A stretch of 62,078 nucleotides of DNA from Catenaria anguillulae PL171 (GCA_002102555.1 MCFL01000141.1:1-62078); one strand, 5' to 3'; shown: positions 25,014 through 36,404, numbered from the stretch's first letter. Program-made: numbers and translations. Notes: a model not told the origin generated them from the letters alone.

Positions 25014-26588
25014 ATGATCCCCCGGCTACTTTCCATCCGCAGAGCACGCACTCTCGCCCAGGTTGTTGGCTCCCGGCAACGATGGCTCTCGGCAACGGCT
25101 AGCTCCACCGATCTTGTCAACTGCATTCCAAAGACCCAGCAGCCCATCTCCAGCCTCGGATTCGGGGCCTACCGCATCTCCCCGTCCAGCCCAGTTCATT
25201 CCAGTGCTCTCCGACACGCTGTCACCTCCGGCCACGTCAACGTCATCGACACTGCCGCCCATTTCAGTGACGGTGCCTCGGAAACTGCCATTGGCCAACT
25301 TCTCAAGGAAAACAGCATTGACCGCTCCACCGTCTACATCATTTCGAAAGCCGGCTTTGTGACTCCACACATTTCCCAAGTCCTCGCTCAAGCCCAAGTC
25401 CCGACCGAGCACGTTGCAGGCATCTCCTCGGCCGGTGCTGGTGTCGGCCATGCCATATCACCGGCCGCCATCAAGGCGCAACTTGATCTGTCTTTGCAAC
25501 AGCTTGGCACGGATTACATTGACATGTACATGATCAACTGTCCCGAACGTATGCTTGCTGTGACCGCGGGAACCATGTCTGCCGCCCAACTCGAAGCGTC
25601 ACTTGCTCGATCCATCGAATACCTGGCGTCTGAGGTGGATCGCGGGCGTATTCGTGGATTTGGATTCACTTCAACGGATGCGAATTGGGCACTGCCCACG
25701 GGCGCCACCAAGGCTGCTCTGGGCCAAGAGAATCCGCCGCAATGGCACGGTGTTCAAGTGCCTGCCAACATTTGTGAAACAAAGTTTCTAGCCCCAGATT
25801 TCCTCAACCAAGTCAATTCTTTCCAACTGGCTCTTTTCACACACAGACTCCTCACGGCCATCTCCCCACTGGGTATTCTTCGCCTCGTCACCACCATCAA
25901 CTCATCCTATCACTCGCAAAATCTCCCGTTGCTCGCCGACCCCGCTGTTGCCGGCGATCTCGACACGTCTGCCATTGCCAACCTGCTTGCATCTGCCTTT
26001 CCTCACCTGGCCCAGCTCGAAGAAACCTTGGTCGACCAAGTCGACGACCCAGACCTCGCAAACAAGTTTATCTGGTCAGGTGTGCTCACAGACACCCTTG
26101 ACAAACTGCTTGCCAACGATGTCGGCGCCACCCACTTCTTTACCTCATCTGTGCTACCCACCGTCCGTGCAGACATTGCCGCGCTTCAAGCCGCCGCCAA
26201 CTCGGACGCCAAGGTGGCTGTGGCGCAATGGGCCAACGAGTACGTGTCGACCGTGGACCAAATCCATACCTACGTCACGGCACTTGCGCACGCCGCGGCG
26301 GTCGTGCGCAACCGCGAGTCTAGGGATTTGTTGGCGCTGTATGCGCCGGGCGTGCTGTCGCGCGAGGCGCACTTGCCCGAGGTCTGCTTGCAGCTCGTGC
26401 ATGGAGCAAGGGCGCATGTTCCGGGAAGTACGCTTGTCGGGATGCGGCAGTCAGAGTATATTGATCGGATGGTCCAGGTGGCGACCGGTCAACATTGGGT
26501 CGAAAGAGACAGCTGGGAAAAGATTAGCGAGAGTGGCGTGCTCGAGTTTATTGCAGAGGGAGGCAGGCGTACAGACGATCGAGAGTGA
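25014..26588 (+). CDS. Mitochondrial aldo-keto reductase-like protein, probable pseudoenzyme
   Basis: Intronless, 524 aa. Residues 1-27 (MIPRLLSIRRARTLAQ and onward) are Arg-rich without acidic residues, a typical mitochondrial presequence. The AKR fold follows: LGFGAYRI (48-55), VNVIDTAAHFSDGASETAIG (75-94), IISKAGF (109-115) and DYIDMYMINCPE (167-178). In active AKRs the tetrad is Asp, Tyr, Lys, His. Here Asp79 and Lys112 are kept, the Tyr position is Phe84, and the His of the usual LLHNPE is Asn175. The C-terminal 250 residues are an alpha-helical extension with no recognised domain, well beyond the usual 320-350 aa of the family. Reductase chemistry is therefore doubtful. The reading frame is clean, so this does not look like sequence error. 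Confidence 0.75.
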   Translation: MIPRLLSIRRARTLAQVVGSRQRWLSATASSTDLVNCIPKTQQPISSLGFGAYRISPSSPVHSSALRHAVTSGHVNVIDTAAHFSDGASETAIGQLLKENSIDRSTVYIISKAGFVTPHISQVLAQAQVPTEHVAGISSAGAGVGHAISPAAIKAQLDLSLQQLGTDYIDMYMINCPERMLAVTAGTMSAAQLEASLARSIEYLASEVDRGRIRGFGFTSTDANWALPTGATKAALGQENPPQWHGVQVPANICETKFLAPDFLNQVNSFQLALFTHRLLTAISPLGILRLVTTINSSYHSQNLPLLADPAVAGDLDTSAIANLLASAFPHLAQLEETLVDQVDDPDLANKFIWSGVLTDTLDKLLANDVGATHFFTSSVLPTVRADIAALQAAANSDAKVAVAQWANEYVSTVDQIHTYVTALAHAAAVVRNRESRDLLALYAPGVLSREAHLPEVCLQLVHGARAHVPGSTLVGMRQSEYIDRMVQVATGQHWVERDSWEKISESGVLEFIAEGGRRTDDRE

Positions 26589-26821
26589 TGAAACTTCACT
26601 GTGTTGGGATTACATGCTCTCCATCCATACATGTGAGCCGACCAGGTTCTTGTTCGCCGGACTTGCACCCCTTCACAAGCACCCTTCACACAACGTGAAC
26701 GAACGCGTCCGATCAGGCACCTAACATCACTCGATCGATGTTGGTTCGTGCAATGAATAGTTGATAAGAGAATCATAAAAGAAGTGAAGCACAAGCGACT
26801 GTATGCATCCTTCTCGTCACC

Positions 26822-27939
26822 ATGTCACCCATCACTTCGGTTCGATGAGCCCTCCCATCACGAGCTGCGCTGTCAATACTGTAAACACTCACTGTCGGTT
26901 ACTCCTGTTTTGCAGGAGTCTTTCGTCTGGTCTGGGTCTGCATTCTTTTTGGGACCCAATCTGATCTGGCTCATTCATGCAACACTGTCATCGTGGACCT
27001 TGTTCCGAAGGTCAAAACGGTCATATTACTACTTGGCCATGTCCTGCATCGCAATCTTGCGGCTCCTTGGTATCTCGATCAATTGCTTTGCAGCCAATCT
27101 GCCGGACGTGAACGACGCTTCAAACTGGTTAGTGGTTCAGTCCATTGTTGAATGGCCCGCATCCATCGGGTTTTCCTTCCTGAATGCGTACAGGTACGTT
27201 TTCTTATCACCTGGACTGTTCCCACGCACCGAATGATTCATATTTGTTGAACATATGGGAAAAGGTTGCAACAGGTCGCTCGCACTTGGAGCCCTCGCCT
27301 GGTCCGCGCGTCCAACTTACTCATGGCTGTTAACATGGTGACATTTAACGCTGCCATGGGAGCGTATACATATTCAACCATTGCACGACTTGCCGTAAAT
27401 CGCGCAAATTTCTGGTTTGCGTTTGCGAACATGTACGACGCCGTCTTGAATTGCTACATCTCGGGAGTCTTCTTGCTGTACTTGCGAGCAAAGGGACTGC
27501 AGACCGCAACACCCAAGGGCAATTGGAGATCACGGATTGGACTGTTGCCGCACCAAAATCGCGAGGGAAACCGCACAAGGGAGGATGAGGAAGACAAGAA
27601 GGGTGGTATGCGCCAAGGATTGAAGAGCTTGATCCAACAAGACAGTATCTTGATTCCCGCGGAATGCCTTGCAGTTATCGCTGGCAACGCACTTCAGGTC
27701 ATTTCTCAAGAATTGGATCCAATGTGGTCGACGTTTTATGCGGCAGAGGCGTTTCGCTTGTATGCGTTCACAAAGTCCGTCCTTTTTTGTTTCCTCGTTT
27801 TAGCATATGACAGCGGCGCTAAGTGGTCTGAAGGTGTAGGTTCCTGACGACACTCAACCGGATCATGCTTCAGAACAACAATACCACAAACGCCCAAAAC
27901 GATTCTCAACGCAGGTCCGTCGTGCCTCGGAGGCATTGA
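26822..27939 (+). CDS. 7-TM membrane protein B (paralogue of A)
   Basis: Four exons (26822-26839, 26916-27193, 27265-27774, 27840-27939), 301 aa. Architecture is the same as protein A: first exon MSPITS, donor GTTCGAT, exon 2 of 278 nt, third intron inside the Lys codon of FTKF. Similarity to A is high throughout, for example FLGPNLIWLIHATLSSW, YYLAMSCIAILRLLGISINC, VNMVTFNAAMGAYTYSTIAR, ANFWFAFANMYDAVLN, DSILIPAECLAVIAGNALQV and FLTTLNRIMLQ. The loop before TM6 is basic and variable (about 40 residues). Genes A and B are 6 kb apart with PRP6 and the AKR-like gene between. Function unknown; the topology would suit a receptor or channel-like protein. Confidence 0.8.
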
Positions 27940-28510
27940 CATTCAATCTCCCCGATTGCTGTCTTCCGTCGAGACCGCATTAATGTAATGAATCAGTAAT
28001 TCAGGCACTCGAAATGCCGTTGATGACATGTATATACAACATGAATTCATGTTTTTAATGTACTTGGATGCACATGTCAACTGGAACCGTTGCATCACAA
28101 GTGAGCAACTGATCGCTCGAGGATATTCATTGCCGTTTACCGACCGGACATCACACCTTTGGAGCAAGTGCTTTACCTCTTTCCTCGAAACTTCGAGCGG
28201 GCCGACAAATGGAAAAACATTTCAACTCCAGAAAGACCTTCCGGAAATTCAGGAAGATTATTAATAGTGATGTCGGAATCGCGTCGGCGGTGCGAACATG
28301 ATGCGGTTAGTATAACGTGCGGTGCGCCAGACGTCATGTACTCCGCCGCGTTCACGAATTGTACTCGTCACCATGCAGGTGAAAACGTAACAGAACCCGC
28401 GAATCATAAAAGGAAGTTGAATCCCGCTATGAAGTCCGATGAACCCCCAATGAACCTCTTTCATCGTCTCAAGGACAGAACCATCATTCAGCAAGCCAGC
28501 CAATAACACC
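27940..28510. other. intergenic region
   Basis: 571 bases upstream of the first lipase gene. Only short unsupported ORFs are present. Confidence 0.4.
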
Positions 28511-29585
28511 ATGACAATCATCACCGGACCAACTCAACCTTTGTGCCCAATTGGCCCTCTAAGCACACCTCACCCACTGGCCCATCTGCTTACCCCGCCG
28601 CACGCACAGGGCGAATGGATGACGGTCCGCGACGGCCACGAGGTCTACACGCGGACCTATCGAGTGCCCTCGTCCACCCCGCTTCGTGGGACTGTCACGT
28701 TTGTGCACGGATTGGGCGAGCACTGCGATCGCTACACGCACATTTTTCCGCTGCTCGCCGAAGCTGGGTATCAGGTCCACACGTATGACCAGCGTGGGTT
28801 TGGGCGCACCGGTATCAAGTCTGGATCGTTAGGACACACGGGCGGGTGGGATGTGGTGATGGGCGACGTGAGGGAGGCGATTGATAGAAACACGGTGCCC
28901 GGCAAGCCAAGGTTCTTGTACGGGCAAAGCATGGGCGGCATCATTGTGCTGGACTTCCTGCGCAGATTTGGTGCCGAAGTCGGTCTGAATGGCGTTATTG
29001 CCTCGTGTATGTTTGTTTTCTTTCGAGATCTGTACAGATTGGTCTGCCCGTCTGCCATGTATATGCTCACTCACGTCCTCCGTCGCACTTCCGAACGACA
29101 TCACAGCACCGGCCATTAGCACGCCGCCTGACGTGAAACCCGCGCCTCCCATCATCACCGCGATGCGTCTGCTCAAGCCCGCCATCTGCTGGGTCAGACT
29201 GACCAACCCGATCGACCCGCATGGTTTCTCGCACGATGAGAAGATTGCTGCAGCCTTCATTGCCGACCAGCTCAACCATGCATATATCAGCGTCGACATG
29301 GGCGAGTCCATCATCAGCGCGGGCGAACATATTTCCTCGATGACGCCCGACCAGATTGCCGCCGAGTTTATTCCGGACACGCCCTTGTACTTGGTTCATG
29401 GAGACAAGGATCCCATTACGTACGCACCGGCGACGTACGAGTTTGCCAAGCGGGCACAAGAGGCGGGCCTCAAGGATGTCACGTGTAGACGGTACGAGGG
29501 AATGTTCCATGAATTGCATAATGAGCCTTCATGTGTGGACGAGCTGGTCAAGGGGTATCTCGAGTGGTTGAATCAACGTTCGTAG
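28511..29585 (+). CDS. Monoacylglycerol lipase-like alpha/beta hydrolase, copy 1
   Basis: Two exons (28511-29006, 29107-29585), 324 aa, serine hydrolase of the MGL/Yju3 group that releases glycerol and a fatty acid from monoglycerides. Oxyanion region FVHGLGEHCDRY (64-75), then YDQRGFGRT, nucleophile elbow YGQSMGG (Ser140), acid loop LVHGDKDPIT, and the catalytic His in YEGMFHELHNE. The elbow of this family is normally GHSMGG, and copy 2 keeps that His; here it is Gln139. The splice phase (1) and the exon 2 length of 479 nt match copy 2 exactly. No signal peptide; probably cytosolic or lipid-droplet associated. Confidence 0.9.
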
Positions 29586-30167
29586 TTGGTGTATTCAGAA
29601 GCGATTACTTGATTATGTTTTTTATCCACTTCTCCTCTCCCTTGCTCATTCCTTGCTCCAAGACATTGAGAGCGGCAGGTGAACTTGCATCGATCCGTTT
29701 TTCTTCACCATGTATATTAATACTTTGTCCACTCATTCAATTTCTATCACGTTGTGTCCTGCGAGTGCAGCGAGCTCGACGAATCGGACCCGGAGCTAAG
29801 ACTCAGGCAGCATCAAGAGGGATGCAATAGGGGCACGACAGGCGGCATGAGGTGGAGCCCCATTATCAGATAGCATGAATACGCTCAGAGTGACTTGCCG
29901 CACCCGCTCCATCAGTGTTGTCAGGTTTTGGAGAGGTGCGAACACAACGAATAACGAAGGCAGAAAAAAGCGGACGCGTTCCAGGCTGGCAGTCCACAAG
30001 TCATTTTTCACACGAGCCGGAGAAGAAGGGGAATCGACTCTTGGTTACTCAGCGTACCTGTTGAGCTGTTCCTGCTACAGTAACAGGCATGCAATGCCGA
30101 GAAAACCTAATGAAATCCTCTCAAATTTTTTCAGTAGCTCAAGGTTGAAGAAGCCAATCCATACACC
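29586..30167. other. spacer between tandem lipase genes
   Basis: 582 bases holding the 3' region of copy 1 and the promoter of copy 2. No further gene was recognised. Confidence 0.4.
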
Positions 30168-31282
30168 ATGGCATCCTCCACCACTACCACCACCACTTCC
30201 CAAGTCACCGCCACCCGAACGACGGCTGACCCGGCAACCCCAATTGGCACATCCACGTCGCCTCACCCGCTGGCGTACTTGCTCGCCCCGCCGCACGCAC
30301 AGGGCAACTGGATTACGGTCCGTGACGGCCACGAGGTCTACACGCGCACATACTCTGTGCCCTCGTCCACCCCGCTTCGTGGGACTGTCACGTTTGTTCA
30401 CGGATTGGGCGAGCACTGCGATCGCTACACACACATCTTCCCGCTGCTCGCCGAAGCGGGATATCAGGTGCATGCGTATGACCAGCGTGGGTTTGGGCGC
30501 ACCGGCATCAAGTCTGGATCGTTGGGACACACGGGTGGGTGGGACACGGTCCTGGGCGACGTGAGGGAGGCGATTGAGAGAAACACGGTGCCCGGCAAGC
30601 CAAGATTCTTGTACGGGCACAGCATGGGCGGCATCATTGTGTTGGACTTCCTGCGCAGATTTGGTGCCGAAGTCGTGATGAATGGCGTGATTGTTTCGTG
30701 TATGTACACATTCCTTCGACTGACAGCGTTAACTGTCGTGCATGGCCCGCTACGGATACTCACTGACTCAGGCGCAATGCATGATTGAAACCATCATCAC
30801 CAGCGCCGGCCATTGGCACGCCACCTGCCGTGAAACCGGCCGCCCCCATCCTAACCCTCCTTCGCCTCGTCAAACCCGCCATCTCCTGGGTCACACTGAC
30901 CAACTCGGTCGACCCACGCGGCCTTTCACACGACGATGCCGTGATTGCGGCCTACACTTCGGACCCGCTGGTCCACGCGTCCATTAGCGTCGACATGGGC
31001 GGCGCCATCATTGCCGCGGGCGACCACATTGCTTCGTTGACGCCCGAACAGATTGCCACCGAGTTTGTTGCGCACACGCCCTTGTACTTGGTTCATGGCG
31101 ACAAGGATCCCATTACGTACGCACCGGCGACGTACGAGTTTGCCAAGCGCGCGCAAGACGCTGGGCTCCAGGACGTGACGTGCAAGCGGTACGAGGGAAT
31201 GAAGCACGAGTTGCACAATGAGCCCGAGTGTGTGACCGATTTGGTCAAGGGCTATATCGAGTGGTTGGATCAACGCTCGTAA
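30168..31282 (+). CDS. Monoacylglycerol lipase-like alpha/beta hydrolase, copy 2
   Basis: Two exons (30168-30699, 30804-31282), 336 aa. Closely similar to copy 1, which ends 0.6 kb upstream; long identical stretches in both exons point to a recent tandem duplication. It has HGLGEHCDRY, YDQRGFGRT, the canonical YGHSMGG elbow, LVHGDKDPIT and YEGMKHELHNE, so Ser, Asp and His of the triad are all in place. The N-terminal 25 residues are Thr/Ser-rich and differ from copy 1. Monoacylglycerol breakdown is the likely role, by family. This copy probably carries the ancestral activity. Confidence 0.92.
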
Positions 31283-31855
31283 ATGTAGGCTGGTCACTCG
31301 CTCGTACTTTGAGCCTCTTTGCCATGTTCCTTTTGTTTCGTCCTGTCATTCTTCCCTGTGCCGCGATTGTACTTACCTGGGCGGCACGTAAGCAGTTGCT
31401 ACATAACCGTCTGGTTAACGACCATGTGTTTCAATGCAATTCGTTGATGTCAAGCTGCCAAGTTACGCAATAGAGGACCGACGAGCTTGGTATTGTATCA
31501 CAACAAAATAAAAGAGAAAAAAAGAGTCCAAACTGAGACGGAATCAACAAATTGGCATGGGAAAGGGCACTAAATAAATCGACATGGGAAGGAAACTAAC
31601 AAATGAGACCCCCTATGGTACATAGGTGGATAAGACAGAACAAGTACAAGAAAACAAAACCAAAACGAGAACAAAAGGCAATCGACAAACCGGGCGACTT
31701 GGGATAAACGAAACGGGAAACAATCACTATGTCGAGTGGATGAGAGAGCAGACTATGTGAATAGACAACAGGAAACAAGAAAACAAGAGTGACACACACA
31801 CCCGTTCACGCAACTTAAGAGAGGGGGGGGGGGGAAACCATAAATACTTGCACCT
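31283..31855. other. convergent intergenic region with a G12 run
   Basis: 573 bases between the stop codons of lipase copy 2 (+) and the KH gene (-). An A-rich stretch around 31500-31760 is followed by an uninterrupted run of twelve G at about 31823-31834 on the plus strand. No gene seen. Confidence 0.45.
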
Positions 31856-33237
31856 TTACTCCTCCACGGGGGGCACATGCTGGCCCTGCACCTGCTGCTG
31901 GTCCACACCGGTCCCGTCCTGCTGCTGCTCCTTGGCGGCCGCCTCCTGGACCCTGCGATCGCGCTCCATGGCCAGCTGCTCATACACCATGGTGAGCGCC
32001 AATTCAATCTGCCGCGACGTGCCCGACACGGTAAACTCGCGCTCGCCCGACGGCAGCGAGTTCTTGGAAATGAGAATCTGGGCACCCGACGACTTGCGGA
32101 TTTCGGCAATACGTGCGCCTCCACGGCCAATGATGGCACCGACGAGCGCCGAGGGGATCTTGACGGGATGCGTACGGTAATCGGCCGACCCGGCCGACGA
32201 CGAGGCGCCTGCGGGACTGCCCGGGGCCGTGGATGCCGTGGATGCCGGGTTGGACACCATGGGCGACGTGGTTGCGCCTGCACCGGCATTGTACATTGGC
32301 GCGGGCGAGTAGCCAGCGGCGGCAACCCCGGCAGGCTGGTAACCAACACGAGGCGAGCCATACGGGCTGCCCATGGGCGACGTGCCTGCGGAATGATGAT
32401 GGTGGTGTGCGGCAGCGGCATGGTGCAAGTCGACATGCTGTCTCATCATGCGCACGCGCGGATCGTACAGGCGCGTGTCGTTCATGACACGGTCCCAGTT
32501 GGCGGCAATCGACCGGGCAAAGTCTGCGCCCACTTGTTCCATGGCCTGCGGGGTGCCCGTCACATCCACAACACGTTCCGTCGATCCGGGCAGCATGTCC
32601 TTGGACGTGACGATGCGCACGCCAAGGGCATCTTGCATGGCCTTGATGTTTGCGCCGCCGCGGCCAATGATGGAGCCCATGACTGCGTTGGGCACGAGCA
32701 AACGAAGCACTGTCTGCGACTCGGGCAGTTCGGGGTGGAACGTCATGACGGGATGTTGTGTGAGCGTGTTGGCAATAAACCCGATGGCCTTGGCACATTG
32801 GGCAACCGATCCCGACACGGATAGCACACGGTCGTTGACGCCCTCGACGAGCTTGGTGACGCCCGCACGGCACCCAGAGTGCGTGCGCAGGGCATCGATG
32901 GTGGCGCCCTTGACACCAATGCACACGCCGGCACCCTTGGTGGTGAGCAGGACACGCAGCGTGACAATGGCGTTGGAGGTGTCGATGGCCGGGACCGCAG
33001 ACTGGGCGGCGGGGGTGGCGGCAGGGGTGTCGGCCGACGTCGGGTAGTAGGCAGCGGCAGCGGCGGCTGCGGAAGCGGCCGAGACGGAGTCCATGGCGGC
33101 GGCAGCGCCGGGCGAGGTGGCGAGGGCGGGCGAGACGGGGTTTTGCGGGAAGGACTGGAGATCACCATGAGCGCAAGCGAATGAGTTTGGATCAGCGGCG
33201 GAAAGTGAATGATGAGAGGAAGGGAACGGACCTGCAT
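31856..33237 (-). CDS. Triple-KH RNA-binding protein (PCBP/hnRNP K/Hek2-like)
   Basis: Binds C/U-rich RNA and acts in mRNA localisation, stability or translation. Three KH domains. KH1 (about residues 65-130) has GVCIGVKGATIDALR, a variant GxxG loop. KH2 (about 150-215) has LLVPNAVMGSIIGRGGANIK. KH3 (about 330-395) has IPSALVGAIIGRGGARIAEI. A Tyr/Ser/Pro/Ala-rich spacer with a His run separates KH2 and KH3, and the C-terminus is Gln-rich. I prefer a two-exon model: ATG CAG at 33237-33232, intron 33231-33155 (GTCCGT...CCAG), then 33154-31856, 434 aa. The alternative is an unspliced start at ATG 33094. The ORF stays open far upstream to 33676, but that part is repetitive leader. Confidence 0.88.
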
Positions 33238-33867
33238 GTTGTTGATGGTGAGGTAAAAAATCGACGATCACAAATGGGATTGGACTTGGGCTGCTGGATG
33301 GATGAACCGAGGGAGAGGGCAGACGACGAGGAGCCAAGGCGGAAACAGTGTGGGAATGAGGAATGAAATGAGATGGAATGGGTACAACACTGGCACTGTT
33401 TGCGTTTGCGGGAACGGGATGGATGGATGGAAGGACAGAGAGATGAGAGATGGATGGACAATTGGATGGATGGATGGAGACAGATCGAGGCGGATCAGGT
33501 CGGGGGCGGGTGAAAACAAAAGGGGGGAGGCGGGCAGAAATCAACGGGAAACGGCAATTGCGGACGGTACAAAGTAGCCACCAATTGTGGGATGTGAATG
33601 TAAATGGTCTTTCAGAGCGAAACAAATTTGACAAACCACAATAGTTGACAAAGTTGTGACTGGTGTGTGTTTGCAAGGCCGCCGATCCGCTTCCTTTTGC
33701 CGATCGTTGACTACACGATTAAAGAGGTCTATGATTGTGTTGGATGTGCTTGAGAATGCGATGGTGCAAAACACGAACTGCTAAAGAAACTTTGGGGCTG
33801 CAACAAAGCAAAGGGAAACAGTCAGAAAAATGAGCGACAACGACTCCATACTGCCAATCGCATAATC
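33238..33867. other. KH gene upstream region with (GGAT)n repeats
   Basis: 630 bases between the KH and SH3 genes. It contains interrupted GGAT/GGAC tandem repeats at about 33420-33480 (CATCCATCCATC on the coding strand of the KH gene), probably transcribed leader or promoter. Confidence 0.5.
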
Positions 33868-35259
33868 CTAAGACGACGCGGCCATGGACGTGGACAAGTT
33901 TGACGGCGGCGACCCTGCCGCCTCCGTGGCCACGCCCCCTCTCGACATGGACTCACCCGCCTCCTTGACGCTGCTGCGACTCAAACTCGCCGACCGCTGC
34001 GTCAACAAGGTATCCGTTCTGCCCACATCCAGCGCTCCCAACGGGAAGAAGCCAGTCACCGCGTCGGGACCCGACGGCCCATTGGGATGCCTTGTGCCGC
34101 GCGCCCACAAATCTGGGAACCGCGAATGGATCGTGACCATGTCGCCCGGGCTGAGCGCCACTTCGTCATTGGCGCGTGCGATAAACCCCTTGCGCACGGA
34201 CGCAAGCGTGTTTTCCGTGATGGGAAAGTCGCGGTCGTCAATCAGTGGGCCGCACGTCCCGTCGGGGCGGAACACAAGCGGGAGCGGGGTCAACGTTGGG
34301 AATGAGGCGGTAGTGGAGCGGTCGGCAGAGACCGTGTTTGTGTTGGTTTTGGGATCGATATCGGGAGCACACGTTGCATTGGTTGGTGCCGATGATGGGG
34401 GTGGCGAAATCGTGGGGCCAAGTGGAAGGGTGGGTGCATGCGAGGGGGTGATGCCTGGTGACGGCGGGACAATAATGGCGGGAACAGCAACCTCTTCGTT
34501 GGACGAGATGGAAGGCGCGCTTGGAAGACGCGAGACGAGGAAATTGGGTGCTGTTGCGGCGGGCGCCGAAAGTTGTGGGGGCGAGCTTGGCGACGTAATG
34601 GTCACTGTGGGTGCGTCTCCCGTTGTGGTCGTTCGGCTGGCAGGTGGAATCGACGACAGAGACAAGAGGCCCTTGTTGGGATCCCCGTCGGACCCGCGGC
34701 GTTGCTGGAGGGCCAGACGTTTGGCACGGCGAATCCAAGCAATGCCCGCAGCACCAGTGATGATGAGAATGGCCGCGGCGATGCCAACGACGGCGCCAAC
34801 GCTCAAGCCTGAATCATCCGTGGGAGCACCGCCGCTGGAGCCACTTTGAGTACCTGTCGTCGCTGTGGGTGCCAAGGCGGATTCGGGTGCCACTGCCGAG
34901 GTTGAGTTGGCTGGTGGAGCGGGCGACGGCTGAGGTGCCTGGGTTGGGGTGGCGGTTGCAGGCCGGGGCAGAATGATGCCTGGCGGGAGTGCAGTGGGAA
35001 GCGCCGTGGGAAGAGCGGTCGGTAACATGGACGGAATCTGGCCCAGATCGATTTGGGCACGTGGCAGTGCCTCTACCAGCGATGCGTATGCCACAAGGAG
35101 AGCCAGGGCAGCAAGCATCATGGCTGCCTTTCTTGGGGTGGTTCTGCTGTTCGGCCGGCCGAGGCAGGGCAAGCACGGCGGCCCGCTCGCCCGGGATGTT
35201 GTCGGCGTTGACGATGTTGACGTTGAGATGGACATGATGGTCACCGTGAAGGATTGCAT
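33868..35259 (-). CDS. Single-pass membrane protein with C-terminal SH3 domain
   Basis: Intronless, up to 463 aa. The first ATG (35259) gives a 46-residue Ser/Thr-rich extension before a hydrophobic signal (MMLAALALLVAYASLVEA). Starting at the internal ATG 35121 would give a standard signal peptide. A Pro/Thr/Ala/Ser-rich, probably O-glycosylated ectodomain follows with a TALPTALPTALP repeat. One TM helix (VGAVVGIAAAILIITGAAGIAW) is followed by RRAKR. The cytosolic tail is Ser/Pro-rich and ends in an SH3-like fold: ANDEVALSPGDMVTIHSRF, DLWARGTRHPNG, TGFFPLGAL. The layout resembles fungal cell-surface sensor or adaptor proteins that couple the wall to signalling; partners are unknown. Confidence 0.75.
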   Translation of the reverse strand: MQSFTVTIMSISTSTSSTPTTSRASGPPCLPCLGRPNSRTTPRKAAMMLAALALLVAYASLVEALPRAQIDLGQIPSMLPTALPTALPTALPPGIILPRPATATPTQAPQPSPAPPANSTSAVAPESALAPTATTGTQSGSSGGAPTDDSGLSVGAVVGIAAAILIITGAAGIAWIRRAKRLALQQRRGSDGDPNKGLLSLSSIPPASRTTTTGDAPTVTITSPSSPPQLSAPAATAPNFLVSRLPSAPSISSNEEVAVPAIIVPPSPGITPSHAPTLPLGPTISPPPSSAPTNATCAPDIDPKTNTNTVSADRSTTASFPTLTPLPLVFRPDGTCGPLIDDRDFPITENTLASVRKGFIARANDEVALSPGDMVTIHSRFPDLWARGTRHPNGPSGPDAVTGFFPLGALDVGRTDTLLTQRSASLSRSSVKEAGESMSRGGVATEAAGSPPSNLSTSMAASS

Positions 35260-36404
35260 TGCCTCAGGAGTCTAGGAATGAACGATTCAAGAGCCAAAGC
35301 AGAGGGCACACTCGATTTTGTGAGCGTCAATGCGTCGACAGTATGTATATTGACAAAGAGTTGCACCGCACCGCATTGCACTGATCCTCAGCTCGCTCAT
35401 TGCAAGCTCGCATCATCCGTCTGTGCTTGCTCGCTCGAAGATCCCAACTTTGGACCCTGGACCGCCGTCCGTGCATTCACAGTTGAAGTCGCCGACGCCA
35501 TCCGTCAAGAATTCGTGTGGCCCTCAGGCCCACATGCCATGCCGAGATTGGGCATGGATGTTCTTCCTCGCTTGATGAATGGTTGACGAGGTTATTGGCC
35601 CACAAGTTATGAATGAAATGAGGCTGGGTTTGCGACTATCTGGTTGTTGCCTAAACTCCCATCCCCACCTCACCTCGGCAGCCCATTCATCATCCCGTAC
35701 GAAATGATCCCAATTCAACGAACGGAAAGCTCTGCCAGTGAGAGCCAAGTGTCCAGCATGTCTCACCTCGAATCGCCACAAAACTTGCTCGCTAAGGTGT
35801 CGCTTATCTTGAACCCATCGTCACCTGTCTGCGCTGGTCTGGGTTTATGTCTGTAAGCGGTGACGTGTGGACAGATAGGGACGAGTGAGACATGTACATA
35901 TGCCCGGCTCATGCTCACCTTGATTCCAGGGTAGTTCTTGGATTCGATTCCCCTGCCTGCTGTGTGCAGCGAGAATTGTATACATGGATATTGGCGGGGC
36001 AGTGGGTGGTAAATCAACGTCAACGCGCCCAAGGCGAGGCTATCCAAAAACATGTAAAGAGATCGTACTGGCGTGTAGGGACGTTGGCAAATGATCGGGC
36101 ATGCATTGCAGGCATTTACGGTAGTATAAGCAGTAGGGCAGGGACATGTCTCATCTTTCATTTGTGAAGGGAAAGCTTCAAGGGAGGGAGAAGCTGCCTT
36201 CAAGTTGCAACTGTGCATCGCAGCGCGATCAGAGTGTCTCGCGGCAATGCTCGAACCCCACAAGAACCTTGTGGAAATCGCGTCACTCAACTTATCGGGA
36301 CGACTCGGTGGCTGCGCGTCTCGCACGCGTCGTCGTGTCCTGAACACCAACACACACCAGCACTGCCCACCAACGCACACAAGAGCAAGAGAGCAAGAGA
36401 GCAA
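35260..36404. other. divergent intergenic region, SH3 gene / enolase
   Basis: Long spacer upstream of the enolase leader. A 213-codon ORF on the minus strand (35763-36404) has no recognisable domain and overlaps the enolase upstream region, so I leave it uncalled. Confidence 0.4.

Noticed and set aside
31877-32824. 315-codon plus-strand ORF opposite the KH gene
   Set aside because: It lies wholly within the KH coding exon, with no domain.
35763-36404. 213-codon minus-strand ORF upstream of enolase
   Set aside because: Cys-rich, compositionally odd and without similarity; it sits in the promoter of a highly expressed gene.
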